A stretch of 49,718 nt of DNA from Candidatus Nomurabacteria bacterium (GTDB lineage Bacteria > Patescibacteriota > Minisyncoccia > Phycocordibacterales > UBA9973): the NCBI GenBank assembly GCA_026395955.1, contig JAPLXR010000005.1, positions 1-49,718 on the forward strand, written 5' to 3'. The position numbers were made by a program, and so were the translations under genes. A model generated the notes under the pieces. That model was not told the origin of the DNA. It saw only the letters and a program-made list of their open reading frames with translations, and did no database searches. Below, piece by piece: positions 32,910-40,487 of the stretch. Every line of letters starts with the position of its first letter. Position 1 is the first letter of the stretch.

Positions 32910-34241
32910 TTATGGTGTTAATGTTACTATTTGATTTTTCCATGCAGTCGAAATACTCAAAGCACTGTTTGTGTTTGTTTGATAACCTATTTTTGAAACA
33001 GTCAAAGTATATGTTCCGCTCGCAAGTCCATTCCAAAAAGTTTGTCCTGGTGTAGCACATGCTCCACTGTTTGTTGTTTTTGTTTGATTAAAACCTGTTT
33101 TTGTTAATGTTACTGTTGCTCCATCTATTGGGATATTATTTGCGTCTTTTACAGAAACTAAAAGTGCCATATTTACGTGCGGTACAGCTATTAATTGCAG
33201 AGAAGCTGTTGTATTTGGACTAAGTGAAAAAGTTGGTAGTAAACTTGCTCCAGCTAGATCATAAGAAGCTGATGTTAACAATGTAGAATAAGTATCCCAT
33301 TCTAAGCTCGGTACAGACAATATACCATTAGTATCAGTAGTAAAAGTGTGTGCTGTATACTTTAAGACTGATGGTGTACCTATTAATTTTGCACCAGTTA
33401 GAGAAAAACCAATACTAGGAGTAGCTACACAAGAAGCATTTACAGTAGAAACATTTAAAGTACTTAATCTGTCGATAGCAAAACTTAGTTGTGTTGTTTG
33501 TCCTGCAGTAACAGTGGAATCAGGTTTTACTGGTGTTGCTCCGGCAACTCCACCTATTGGATAAGTTTGGTCTTGAGAATATCCTGCTTTCGTAGCTGTA
33601 ATGTTGTATACGTTTGTTCCTGTTGGTGCATCAACAATTTTAAACCATCCTGTATTGTCTGTTGTTTCATCTATTGTTGTTGTGGGTGAGGTATGAGTAT
33701 TAACAATATGTATAGCTGCACCAGGAATAGAAACACCGCTTGCATCTATTACTTGCATATTTAGAACCCCATTTGTTGTTAATGTTTCAAGGGTTCTAGG
33801 AGCTATTAATGTTGTAAATCCCAATGGATTAAAGCTTTTACATCTAGGACATGTTATATCTAGATCTGCGAGCTTGTAGTCAGCAGGAGAGGTGTCATTC
33901 GGACTTCCTCCAAAAGTTCCATCGAAAGGGTCATCGATACTTCTGATTGTTGTTTGAACATTGAAAGCAAAACCATTTCTAGTTAATGTTTGAGTTCTAG
34001 GAATTTTACCTACCGGTATTCCAGCTACTACTCCTACATTGCTATAAGGTAGATTCCTTATTATTTCGAATTCTTCGTTGGCTAATGCTGTAGCTGTCAC
34101 TTTTGCTTTTGAAGATATTACAGCAGTCATTAATGTATCAAAAACTTGATAACAAGCAAGCACAACAATAGCAAAGACAGCAACACCAATCATTGTTTCT
34201 ATTAAAGTAAAACCATTTTTCCTGTTAGATTTGGAATTCAT
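32910..34241 (-). CDS. Prepilin with carboxypeptidase-regulatory-like domains
   Basis: 443 residues. Prepilin signal KNGFTLIETMIGVAVFAI with Gly10 and Glu15, then a PilV-like region (ATALANEEFEIIRNLPYSNV). About 300 residues of Ig-like carboxypeptidase-regulatory repeats follow (LNMQVIDASGVSIPGAAIHI...GWFKIVDAPTG, LLVSVKDANNIPIDGATVTL...NGLASGTYTL). A CPRC motif sits between the two parts. It looks like a pilus-tip adhesin in which a pilin helix carries an extended receptor-binding rod. First gene of the minor-pilin operon, divergent from tpiA. Confidence 0.82.
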   Translation of the reverse strand: MNSKSNRKNGFTLIETMIGVAVFAIVVLACYQVFDTLMTAVISSKAKVTATALANEEFEIIRNLPYSNVGVVAGIPVGKIPRTQTLTRNGFAFNVQTTIRSIDDPFDGTFGGSPNDTSPADYKLADLDITCPRCKSFNPLGFTTLIAPRTLETLTTNGVLNMQVIDASGVSIPGAAIHIVNTHTSPTTTIDETTDNTGWFKIVDAPTGTNVYNITATKAGYSQDQTYPIGGVAGATPVKPDSTVTAGQTTQLSFAIDRLSTLNVSTVNASCVATPSIGFSLTGAKLIGTPSVLKYTAHTFTTDTNGILSVPSLEWDTYSTLLTSASYDLAGASLLPTFSLSPNTTASLQLIAVPHVNMALLVSVKDANNIPIDGATVTLTKTGFNQTKTTNSGACATPGQTFWNGLASGTYTLTVSKIGYQTNTNSALSISTAWKNQIVTLTP

Positions 34242-34269
34242 AACTTATCTATATTTTATCATATTGTGA

Positions 34270-34283
34270 TATAATTTGTCCTA
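34270..34283 (+). promoter_or_regulatory. -10 box of a near-leaderless tpiA transcript
   Basis: TATAAT at 34270-34275, then 7 nt and the ATG at 34283, so transcription should start at or next to the start codon. Confidence 0.6.
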
Positions 34284-35035
34284 TGAATAAAAAGATTATT
34301 ATTGCTAATTGGAAGATGAATCCTTTGTCTGCAAAAGAAGCTATAAAAATAGCAAAAGGCACAGATTTAAAGGGTGTGATTTTATGTGCTCCTACGATTT
34401 ATTTAAAAGTTATTAAAAAAGTTATTAAAAAAGCTAAACTCGGATCACAAAATGTCTCAGTTGAGAATCCTTTGTCTGGAGTTGGTGCATTTACCGGAGA
34501 AGTTTCAGCTAAAATGCTTTATGATATTGGATCTAGATATACTATAGTCGGTCATTCTGAAAGACGTGCTATGGGTGAGACTAATCAAATAATAAATAAA
34601 AAAATTAAAGTTTTAATAGATACTGCTATTACACCAGTATTGTGTATTGGTGAAATAGAAAGAGATGAGAATCATGAATATTTAAATATTGTTAAGCATC
34701 AGATAGAAGAATGTCTATTTGGTTTAAATAAAAATTTATTATCAAAAATAATTATTGCTTATGAACCTGTTTGGGCTATTGGTAAAAATGCACTTCGTGA
34801 AGCAACACCTGCAGAATTTCTAGAAATGAAAATATTTACAAAGAAAGTTCTAGTAAATATTTTTGGAGATAAAGTAGAGATGCCAGCGATGCTCTATGGT
34901 GGTTCTGTGGATGAGAAAAATACTAGATGGTTTGCAATAGACGGGGGAGCAGATGGTTTCCTTGTCGGACGTGCGAGTTTAGACCCAAAGAAATTTAAAG
35001 AAATTGTAAAAATATGCGAAACATTAAACAAATAA
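34283..35035 (+). CDS. tpiA: Triosephosphate isomerase
   Basis: A 250-residue TIM-barrel enzyme interconverting glyceraldehyde-3-phosphate and dihydroxyacetone phosphate. Catalytic residues are present: Lys11 (ANWKMNP), His91 (IVGHSERR) and Glu161 (AYEPVWAIG). The phosphate-binding loops LYGGSVDEKN and DGFLVGRASLD are intact. Its 3' end overlaps the pgk start by 22 bp, so translation of the two is coupled. Confidence 0.97.
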   Translation: MNKKIIIANWKMNPLSAKEAIKIAKGTDLKGVILCAPTIYLKVIKKVIKKAKLGSQNVSVENPLSGVGAFTGEVSAKMLYDIGSRYTIVGHSERRAMGETNQIINKKIKVLIDTAITPVLCIGEIERDENHEYLNIVKHQIEECLFGLNKNLLSKIIIAYEPVWAIGKNALREATPAEFLEMKIFTKKVLVNIFGDKVEMPAMLYGGSVDEKNTRWFAIDGGADGFLVGRASLDPKKFKEIVKICETLNK

Positions 35036-36132
35036 AAAATTTAAAAGGTAAAAAAGTTTTAGTGCGTGTTGATTTCAATGTGCCGATAAAAGATGGAAAA
35101 GTTGAAGATAATTTTAGAATACAAAAAGCCTTACCAACAATAAATTTTTTATCTAAAAAAGGTGCAAAAGTTATTTTGATTACTCATTTAGGTAAGGGTG
35201 GAGAAACATTGTTACCAGTTTCTAGGTCTTTGAATAAATTTATAAAAGCTAAATTTGTACCAGAAATTATTGGTAGTAACACTACAAAATCTGTTGCTGA
35301 TATGAAAAACGGGGACGTTATTTTACTTGAGAATTTACGTAATGAAAAAGGTGAACAAGGTAAAGATAAAATCTTTGCTATGAATTTAGCAAAACTTGCA
35401 GATATCTATATAAATGAAGCTTTTCCTGTGTCTCATCGCGAAGATACTTCTATTGTTTTATTACCAAAATTACTACCAGCTTATGCTGGATTTCAATTAG
35501 AGAATGAAGTAAAAAATCTTTCAAAAGCGATAAAAAACACTAAACATCCTTTTCTATTTATTCTCGGCGGTGCAAAGTTTTCTACAAAAATGCCTTTGAT
35601 TAAAAAATATTTAAAACTTGCTGACCATATATTTATCGGTGGGGCTTTACTAAATGACTTTATAAAAGCTAAAGGTTTCGAAGTAGGGCAATCTTTAGTC
35701 GATGAAAATAATTACGGTATAGATAAAATAATTAAAAATAAAAAATTAATTATTCCTGACTATGTAATTGTTAGAAATGGAGATGGAGTAATGATTGAAA
35801 AAACTATAGCAGACATCTATAAAGACGATACTATTTTAGATGTTGGTATTGAATCAGTAAAATTACTTGAACCAATTATAAAAAAATCAAAACTTATTCT
35901 CTGGAATGGGCCACTCGGTAAATACGAAGATGGTGGAGCAAAAGCTACAAAAGAAGTTTTAAAAATGATATCTAAGACTAAAACTGAAAGTATAATCGGG
36001 GGAGGTGATACTGTAGAGCTTATTAATGAAATGAAAATGGAAGACAAATTCTCTTTTGTTTCTACTGGAGGAGGCGCAACATTAGATTTCCTTGCTAACG
36101 GAACTTTGCCAGGAATTAAAGCATTGAAATAA
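35014..36132 (+). CDS. pgk: Phosphoglycerate kinase
   Basis: A 372-residue glycolytic kinase making ATP from 1,3-bisphosphoglycerate. Motifs are VLVRVDFNVPIKDGKV, ILITHLGK, LLENLRNEKGE, ILGGAKFSTKMPLI, LWNGPLGKYE and the adenylate-binding SIIGGGDTVEL with STGGGATLDFLA. It is shorter than the usual 390-400 residues. The start at 35014 lies inside tpiA in another frame. Convergent with the HIT gene, only 1 bp apart. Confidence 0.97.
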   Translation: MRNIKQIKNLKGKKVLVRVDFNVPIKDGKVEDNFRIQKALPTINFLSKKGAKVILITHLGKGGETLLPVSRSLNKFIKAKFVPEIIGSNTTKSVADMKNGDVILLENLRNEKGEQGKDKIFAMNLAKLADIYINEAFPVSHREDTSIVLLPKLLPAYAGFQLENEVKNLSKAIKNTKHPFLFILGGAKFSTKMPLIKKYLKLADHIFIGGALLNDFIKAKGFEVGQSLVDENNYGIDKIIKNKKLIIPDYVIVRNGDGVMIEKTIADIYKDDTILDVGIESVKLLEPIIKKSKLILWNGPLGKYEDGGAKATKEVLKMISKTKTESIIGGGDTVELINEMKMEDKFSFVSTGGGATLDFLANGTLPGIKALK

Positions 36133-36133
36133 A

Positions 36134-36547
36134 TTATTTAATCTCTTTTGAAATAAGTTCTGCTATTTCTTTTTTTTCTTTGTCTGTATAGCCTTCTTTG
36201 CTGTGCCACATATCTAATCCGTCATTGTCGTATCTAGGTATTATATGTATGTGTGTATGAAAAACTCTTTGTCCTGCGGCATGATTGTTGTTCATGTGAA
36301 CATTTATACCATCTGCTTTCATTGTGGTTTTTATTGCAATACTTATTTTTTTAGCTATTTTTATTATTTCAGATAAATTTTCATCAGAAGTTTCATATAT
36401 GTTTTGAGAATGCTCCTTTGGAATTATAAGAGTATGACCTTTGTTTATAGGCTCTATATCTAGAAAAGCTAGAACCTTATCATTTTCATAGATTTTGGTG
36501 CAAGGTATTTCACCTTTTATTATTTTGCAGAAAATGCAGTTATCCAT
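36134..36547 (-). CDS. HIT family nucleotide hydrolase
   Basis: A 137-residue histidine-triad protein of the Hint type, which hydrolyses nucleoside phosphoramidates or dinucleotides. The HTHIHIIPR triad spans residues 97-105 (nucleophile His99). The N-terminal CIFC motif and IEPINKGHTLIIPKEH are typical. Its ATG lies 8 nt after a TATAAT on this strand. Confidence 0.95.
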   Translation of the reverse strand: MDNCIFCKIIKGEIPCTKIYENDKVLAFLDIEPINKGHTLIIPKEHSQNIYETSDENLSEIIKIAKKISIAIKTTMKADGINVHMNNNHAAGQRVFHTHIHIIPRYDNDGLDMWHSKEGYTDKEKKEIAELISKEIK

Positions 36548-36574
36548 ATGAATTTATTATATATTATAAAATAA

Positions 36575-36599
36575 AAAAACGGTACTATGTACCGTTTTT
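36575..36599 (-). terminator. Terminator overlapping the stop codon of the 36585 gene
   Basis: AAAAACGGTAC/GTACCGTTTTT with a TAT loop. The stop codon of the minus-strand gene (36585-36587) lies in the hairpin. Confidence 0.8.
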
Positions 36600-37118
36600 A
36601 ATTTTTCCTTTTCTTGAATCTATTTCGTCTCTAATTTTGCTAGCTTTTTCATAGTTCTCTTTTGTTAGTGCGTTTTGAAGAATCTTTTGAAGATTTTCAG
36701 TACGAGCTTTTTTGAAATCTTTTTCTTCTATATTATCTCCATAATATCCTAGTTTTGAAACAGATTTAGTTATTATGATGGGTATTTTATAATGTATAGA
36801 AAGAATAATAGCATGGGCAATAATATAATCTGCTTCATAGCCACATATATCAATTTTTGCATATAATTTACCCTCACTATTTTTCTTAATATTTATACTA
36901 AAAATATCAGCCTCAAGCGTCTCAAGAGTATTACCCAAAGAGTAACTTATATCACATGTACCATTTTTTATTTCAGATTCAATTTCTGTTGTATATAAAA
37001 AAGATGTTTCAATTTCTAATTGAAATGCACTTGTTGGTTCTTTAAGAATAATAATATCTAAACTATTATCTTCATCGTCATTTTTAATGATTTTGAAATA
37101 CTCCATTTCACGTTTCAT
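36585..37118 (-). CDS. Bifunctional nuclease (BFN/DUF151)-like protein with UVR motif
   Basis: 177 residues. The N-terminal 120 residues have the general layout of the BFN/DUF151 fold (...GKLYAKIDICGYEADYIIAHAIILSIHYKIPIIIT), though sequence agreement is loose and the usual DaRPSDA motif is degraded. The C-terminal 30 residues are a clear UVR helical hairpin (QNALTKENYEKASKIRDEIDSRKG), as in UvrB/UvrC and BFN-UVR proteins. A link to DNA repair or degradation is plausible. Monocistronic; it ends in a terminator hairpin that contains its stop codon. Confidence 0.6.
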   Translation of the reverse strand: MKREMEYFKIIKNDDEDNSLDIIILKEPTSAFQLEIETSFLYTTEIESEIKNGTCDISYSLGNTLETLEADIFSINIKKNSEGKLYAKIDICGYEADYIIAHAIILSIHYKIPIIITKSVSKLGYYGDNIEEKDFKKARTENLQKILQNALTKENYEKASKIRDEIDSRKGKIKNGT

Positions 37119-37216
37119 GACATTTAGTTTTAAAGGTTTATATCTATTACTATAATAGTACTCATATTTATTATTGTCAAAAGTATTATTAGTTATTTTT
37201 ATGTTAATATAATCCT

Positions 37217-38971
37217 ATGACTAGCTCAGAATTACTCGATAAATTACTCGAAAAAAGAGGTTTACACACAAAAGAAGACAAAGAAAGTTTTTTAAATCCT
37301 AATTATGAGCGGGATATTTTAGACCCTTTTTTGATGCGTGATATGCAGAAATCCTGTGAACGTATTTTATCTGCGATACAAAACAATGAGAAGATTTTGA
37401 TATATGCCGACTACGACTGTGACGGTATACCAGGAGCAGTTATTTTAAATGATTTGTTTGAAAAGTTAGAATACAAAAATTTTGATGTGTATATTCCTCA
37501 GAGAAATTCTGAAGGGTATGGTTTAAATACTGAATCAGTTGAGAGAATGAAAGAAGACGGAGTGAAAGTTTTAATAACTATCGACCTCGGTATCACAGCT
37601 ATAGAAGAAGTTGCTGATGCACAAAAGCACGGTATCGATGTGATCGTGACGGATCACCATTTACCTCATGCAGAAATTCCAAAAGCTTTTGCAATTTTAA
37701 ATCCAAAGTGCGATGACTATCCAGAAAAAATGCTTTGTGGTGCTGGAGTGGCTTTCAAATTAGCGCAAGGATTTTTAAAATATTTGAAAGGATCAGGGCT
37801 TTCCTTTTCTTCGCCTGCGGAACTCGCTTCGCTCAAACAGTCCTCGGTGTCAGAAAAGCAAATCCCTACTCCTTTTATTCCAATAGAAATTCAGGCTGGC
37901 TGGGATAAATGGCTTCTCGATATGGCAGGACTCGCAACGCTTTCAGATATGGTTCCACTTCTCGGAGAAAATAGAGCGATAGCGTATTTCGGTATGAAAG
38001 TTTTAAAGAAGTCTCCACGCCCAGGACTGAAAGCACTTTTGCGAAAAACAAAAATTGCGCAAGAATATCTCACTGAAGATGATATCGGTTTTATGATTAC
38101 TCCACGATTAAATGCTGCGTCACGTATGGATGATCCACGCAGAGCTTTTGAATTACTAGCAACGAAAGATACAGCAGAAGGGGAAACACTTGCGAACCAC
38201 CTTTCAAATATAAATGATGAAAGAAAAAATCTTGTGAAAAGTATTATGCGAGATATAAATAAAAAATTTGAGAAAAGAGAACACACAGAAGTCATCGTCA
38301 TCGGTAATCCTACATGGAAAGTCGGCGTGCTCGGACTCATTGCTGGGAAAATTACAGATGAATATAAACGCCCAGCCTTTGTGTGGGGACGAGATGAGAA
38401 TGATGTTATAAAGGGTTCCTGCCGTTCTGATGGCTCGGTATCCGTCGTAGAACTAATGACTGAGACAAAAGAGCATTTCACAGAATTCGGTGGGCATGAG
38501 GGCGCAGGAGGATTTTCTGTTCATAATGATAAGATTCATTTCCTTGAAGAAGCACTTTGTAAATCTTTTATAAAAGTTTTTGAGAGCGGGAAAAGGCAAG
38601 ACCTTAAGGGGGCCCAAGGTCTTGCCTTGAGGAGCGATCTCACTTTAACTCTCGATGACATCAGTATGCAGAATTGGAAAGAAATAGAAAAAATGGCACC
38701 ATTTGGACTCGCGAATCCGAAGCCAATGTTTTTATTTGAAAATATTCCCGTTACGGCTATGAAAAAATTCGGCAAAGCTGAGGAGCATTTGGAATTTATG
38801 TTTACAAATTCTCGCGGACAAAAGATAAAAGCTATTTCTTTTTTCTCTACACCTGAATCTTTTACAAAAACTCCTGCTGTCGGCGAACCAATATCACTCC
38901 TCGCCACTTTCGACCTTTCCCGCTTCGCCGGTCGTGTCGAACTTCGTCTCCGAGTGGAAGATATTATTTAA
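37217..38971 (+). CDS. recJ: Single-stranded-DNA-specific exonuclease RecJ with two in-frame hairpin insertions
   Basis: A 584-residue DHH-family 5'-3' exonuclease. The catalytic motifs are ADYDCDG (about 64-70), TIDLG, TDHHLPH (DHH about 145-147) and, in the DHHA1 domain, GGHEGAGGFSV near 425; the C-terminal OB-like domain follows. Two insertions made of dispersed hairpin repeats are read in frame: 37787-37875 (residues about 191-220, KGSGLSFSSPAELASLKQSS...) between the DHH core and the WLLDMAGLATLSD segment, and 38587-38634 (residues about 457-473). Neither interrupts a catalytic motif, so the enzyme may still work. Confidence 0.95.
   Translation: MTSSELLDKLLEKRGLHTKEDKESFLNPNYERDILDPFLMRDMQKSCERILSAIQNNEKILIYADYDCDGIPGAVILNDLFEKLEYKNFDVYIPQRNSEGYGLNTESVERMKEDGVKVLITIDLGITAIEEVADAQKHGIDVIVTDHHLPHAEIPKAFAILNPKCDDYPEKMLCGAGVAFKLAQGFLKYLKGSGLSFSSPAELASLKQSSVSEKQIPTPFIPIEIQAGWDKWLLDMAGLATLSDMVPLLGENRAIAYFGMKVLKKSPRPGLKALLRKTKIAQEYLTEDDIGFMITPRLNAASRMDDPRRAFELLATKDTAEGETLANHLSNINDERKNLVKSIMRDINKKFEKREHTEVIVIGNPTWKVGVLGLIAGKITDEYKRPAFVWGRDENDVIKGSCRSDGSVSVVELMTETKEHFTEFGGHEGAGGFSVHNDKIHFLEEALCKSFIKVFESGKRQDLKGAQGLALRSDLTLTLDDISMQNWKEIEKMAPFGLANPKPMFLFENIPVTAMKKFGKAEEHLEFMFTNSRGQKIKAISFFSTPESFTKTPAVGEPISLLATFDLSRFAGRVELRLRVEDII
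37787..37875 (+). repeat. Family-1 hairpin repeat in recJ (41-nt core in inverted arms)
   Basis: The core 37811-37851 matches 41847-41887 (3' end of comEC) at 37 of 41 positions. It is flanked by arms 37787-37810 and 37852-37875, which are inverted copies of each other (20 of 24 positions). The arms bear no resemblance to those of the comEC copy. Confidence 0.85.
38587..38634 (-). repeat. Family-2 hairpin repeat in recJ (48 nt)
   Basis: The reverse complement aligns without gaps to 40672-40719 in comEC (38 of 48 positions). Its central hairpin has perfect 13-bp arms (38593-38605 and 38616-38628) around a 10-nt loop. It is read in frame within RecJ. Confidence 0.85.
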
Positions 38972-38988
38972 GATAAAAATTTGTTATA

Positions 38989-39034
38989 AAAATAAATGTT
39001 AACTACTTCTGCTATCGCTGAGTTATTTAACATT
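38989..39034 (+). repeat. 46-bp palindromic repeat, downstream copy flanking Cas2-like gene A
   Basis: Direct repeat of 39527-39572 (39 of 46 identical). Outer AAATGTTAA/TTAACATT arms surround TGCTATCGCTG. It overlaps the stop codon of the Cas2-like gene (39023-39025). Confidence 0.88.
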
Positions 39035-39505
39035 ATATGCCTTGGCTAATTTAAAAGTTTTGACGGCATCTTTTAGGTGAATCTTTTTTAAATATTCCAT
39101 AAATTCTTTTGGAAGTGGGGAAGGACCGACCCAGACACTTCGCTGGATCATAACATAACTAAATTTTTTCAAATGCCAGCGGAACCACTCTCTTTCCGCT
39201 TTTTGTGTTTCAGGAATATCAAACATAACAATTAGATTTTTAGGTGTGTCTTTTGAAAAATGATTCTCAAATTGACTCAATGATTCCGCTTTCTTTTTCA
39301 TATAATTTTTCCCTGTAAGAGTAATATGCCAGCCTTTGTCGGTATTTTCAATCAGACCCTTTGTTTTCATATAAGAAAGCGTCGAACGCATGTTTCCATA
39401 GGATTCATTTTTGAATTTTGGTAAACCAAAAATATTTACTTTTGTTCCTTTATAGGAAAGGGAAGTATTTTCCAGGGTTTCTAAAATTTTTTCTATTAGT
39501 TTCAT
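39023..39505 (-). CDS. Solitary PaaX/Cas2-like protein A (winged helix plus Cas2-fold domain)
   Basis: 160 residues. Residues 1-75 form a winged helix-turn-helix (ILETLENTSLSYKG, STLSYMKTKGLIENT, WHITLTGKNYM). Residues 85-160 form a Cas2/PaaX-C ferredoxin-like fold: NLIVMFDIPETQK with the Cas2-type Asp96 after strand 1, the conserved VMIQRSVWVGPSPLP (compare QKSVFEG of Cas2), and KTFKLAKAYNV. No CRISPR array or other cas gene is in the window. The gene is bracketed by 46-bp repeats, one 22 bp upstream of the start and one over the stop. Possible roles are autoregulated repressor, nuclease, or mobility protein of a REP-like unit. Confidence 0.85.
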   Translation of the reverse strand: MKLIEKILETLENTSLSYKGTKVNIFGLPKFKNESYGNMRSTLSYMKTKGLIENTDKGWHITLTGKNYMKKKAESLSQFENHFSKDTPKNLIVMFDIPETQKAEREWFRWHLKKFSYVMIQRSVWVGPSPLPKEFMEYLKKIHLKDAVKTFKLAKAYNVK

Positions 39506-39526
39506 AACTTAATTATATTATAAGTT

Positions 39527-39572
39527 AAAATAAATGTTAAGTCTTTTTGCTATAGCAGAGTTATTTAACATT
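39527..39572 (+). repeat. 46-bp palindromic repeat, upstream copy flanking Cas2-like gene A
   Basis: Same element as 38989-39034, with the central TGCTATAGCA palindrome intact. It lies 22 bp upstream of the Cas2-like start codon, in the expected promoter/operator region. Confidence 0.88.
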
Positions 39573-39593
39573 TTATATTTTGATATGGTATGT

Positions 39594-39630
39594 TTGACTT
39601 TAAATACAAAATATTTTACAGTTAAATAAA
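39594..39630 (+). promoter_or_regulatory. Promoter of the 39649 gene
   Basis: TTGACT (39594-39599), 17-bp spacer, TACAGT (39617-39622), then TAAATAA resembling the GTTTAGATAA box of other promoters in the window. Confidence 0.5.
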
Positions 39631-39648
39631 TTGTAAAATATATGTATC

Positions 39649-39948
39649 ATGAAAAAAATAGCAAAGTCCTTTAAATTTCTTTGGTGCCCTCTCCAGAAAT
39701 TTTATAAGTTTTTTCACAAAGTGAAATCAAAAAATAGAGGAATTAAGTATGTAACTATTATTAATACTGGTCTAAAAAATGAACTTGGAGAAGTTATTTT
39801 TGAAACTGGTGAAAGTGGAGTTACATATATGACTGAACCAAAAGTAAAAAAAGCAGAAAAACAGTTAGGAGATTTTAAAAATTTTCTTAAGAGGGTACAA
39901 AAAATACCATCAAGAAATGATCCTTTTTGGTTCGAGCGATTTAATTAA
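39649..39948 (+). CDS. Hypothetical small basic protein
   Basis: A 99-residue, Lys-rich protein beginning MKKIAKSFKFLWCPLQKFYK, which could be a short amphipathic membrane-associating helix rather than a signal peptide. It then has a beta-rich middle (KYVTIINTGLKNELGEVIFE) and a helical end. No family is recognised. It lies just beyond the upstream repeat of Cas2-like gene A, divergent from it, and ends at a weak hairpin terminator (39953-39977). Confidence 0.65.
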   Translation: MKKIAKSFKFLWCPLQKFYKFFHKVKSKNRGIKYVTIINTGLKNELGEVIFETGESGVTYMTEPKVKKAEKQLGDFKNFLKRVQKIPSRNDPFWFERFN

Positions 39949-39952
39949 AATT

Positions 39953-39977
39953 AAAAGATCTGAATAAGGTCTTTTTT
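39953..39977 (+). terminator. Terminator after 39649-39948
   Basis: AAAAGATC/GGTCTTTT hairpin with one G-T pair, followed by a T-run; it lies just before the rnhA promoter. Confidence 0.65.
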
Positions 39978-40010
39978 TGTTTCTAAATATAATAATGTTA
40001 CAATTTAGAA

Positions 40011-40484
40011 ATGTCAGAAAAAGTAATAATTTATACAGATGGGGCGGCGAGGGGGAATCCGGGTCCTGCGGGATGGGGAGCTATAGTTATTGATGGTAAA
40101 AAAGTACACGAGCTCGGTGGAAGGTCAGACAAGGCTACGAATAATCAAATGGAACTTTCAGCACCTATTGGCGGACTAAAATATTTAAAGAAACATAAAA
40201 TGTCAAAGGGCACCTTTGACATTGAAATATTTTCAGATTCAAAATATGTGATTTTGGGAATTACTGAATGGATTTTTAATTGGCAGAAGAATAATTGGCG
40301 AAATGCTGCGAAGAAGCCAGTGGTGAATCAAGAACTTTGGGAAGAGCTTTTTGAACTCACAAAACTTTTCAAAATAAAATGGACTTATGTGAAAGGTCAC
40401 GCAGGTGTTGAATGGAACGAACGCGCAGATGTGATAGCGACAAGTTTTGCCGATGATGAACCTATTAAATTAATTAGTCACTAG
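40011..40484 (+). CDS. rnhA: Ribonuclease HI
   Basis: 157 residues; degrades the RNA strand of RNA-DNA hybrids. The catalytic carboxylates are Asp10 (YTDGAARGNPGPAGWG), Glu48 (NNQMELSA), Asp76 (FSDSKYV) and Asp140 (NERADVIA), with His130 (VKGHAGVEWNE). TACAAT ends 6 nt before the ATG, suggesting a leaderless mRNA. Residues 63-71 (KMSKGTFDI) are encoded by a perfect 11-bp inverted repeat (40199-40223) and lengthen the loop before the third catalytic Asp compared with E. coli. comEC starts 3 bp downstream. Confidence 0.97.
   Translation: MSEKVIIYTDGAARGNPGPAGWGAIVIDGKKVHELGGRSDKATNNQMELSAPIGGLKYLKKHKMSKGTFDIEIFSDSKYVILGITEWIFNWQKNNWRNAAKKPVVNQELWEELFELTKLFKIKWTYVKGHAGVEWNERADVIATSFADDEPIKLISH
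40199..40223. repeat. In-frame 11-bp perfect hairpin in rnhA
   Basis: AATGTCAAAGG and its exact complement around a GCA loop, inside the coding sequence. Confidence 0.75.
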
Positions 40485-40487
40485 ATT

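Noticed and set aside
34400..34435. Direct repeat in tpiA
   Set aside because: A short AT-rich duplication encoding KVIKKVIKK; explained by Lys/Ile codons in a helix.
38989..39572. CRISPR locus (because of the Cas2-like gene)
   Set aside because: Only two repeat copies, with a gene rather than spacers between them. No cas1 and no leader-repeat-spacer pattern here or at 47.8-48.3 kb.
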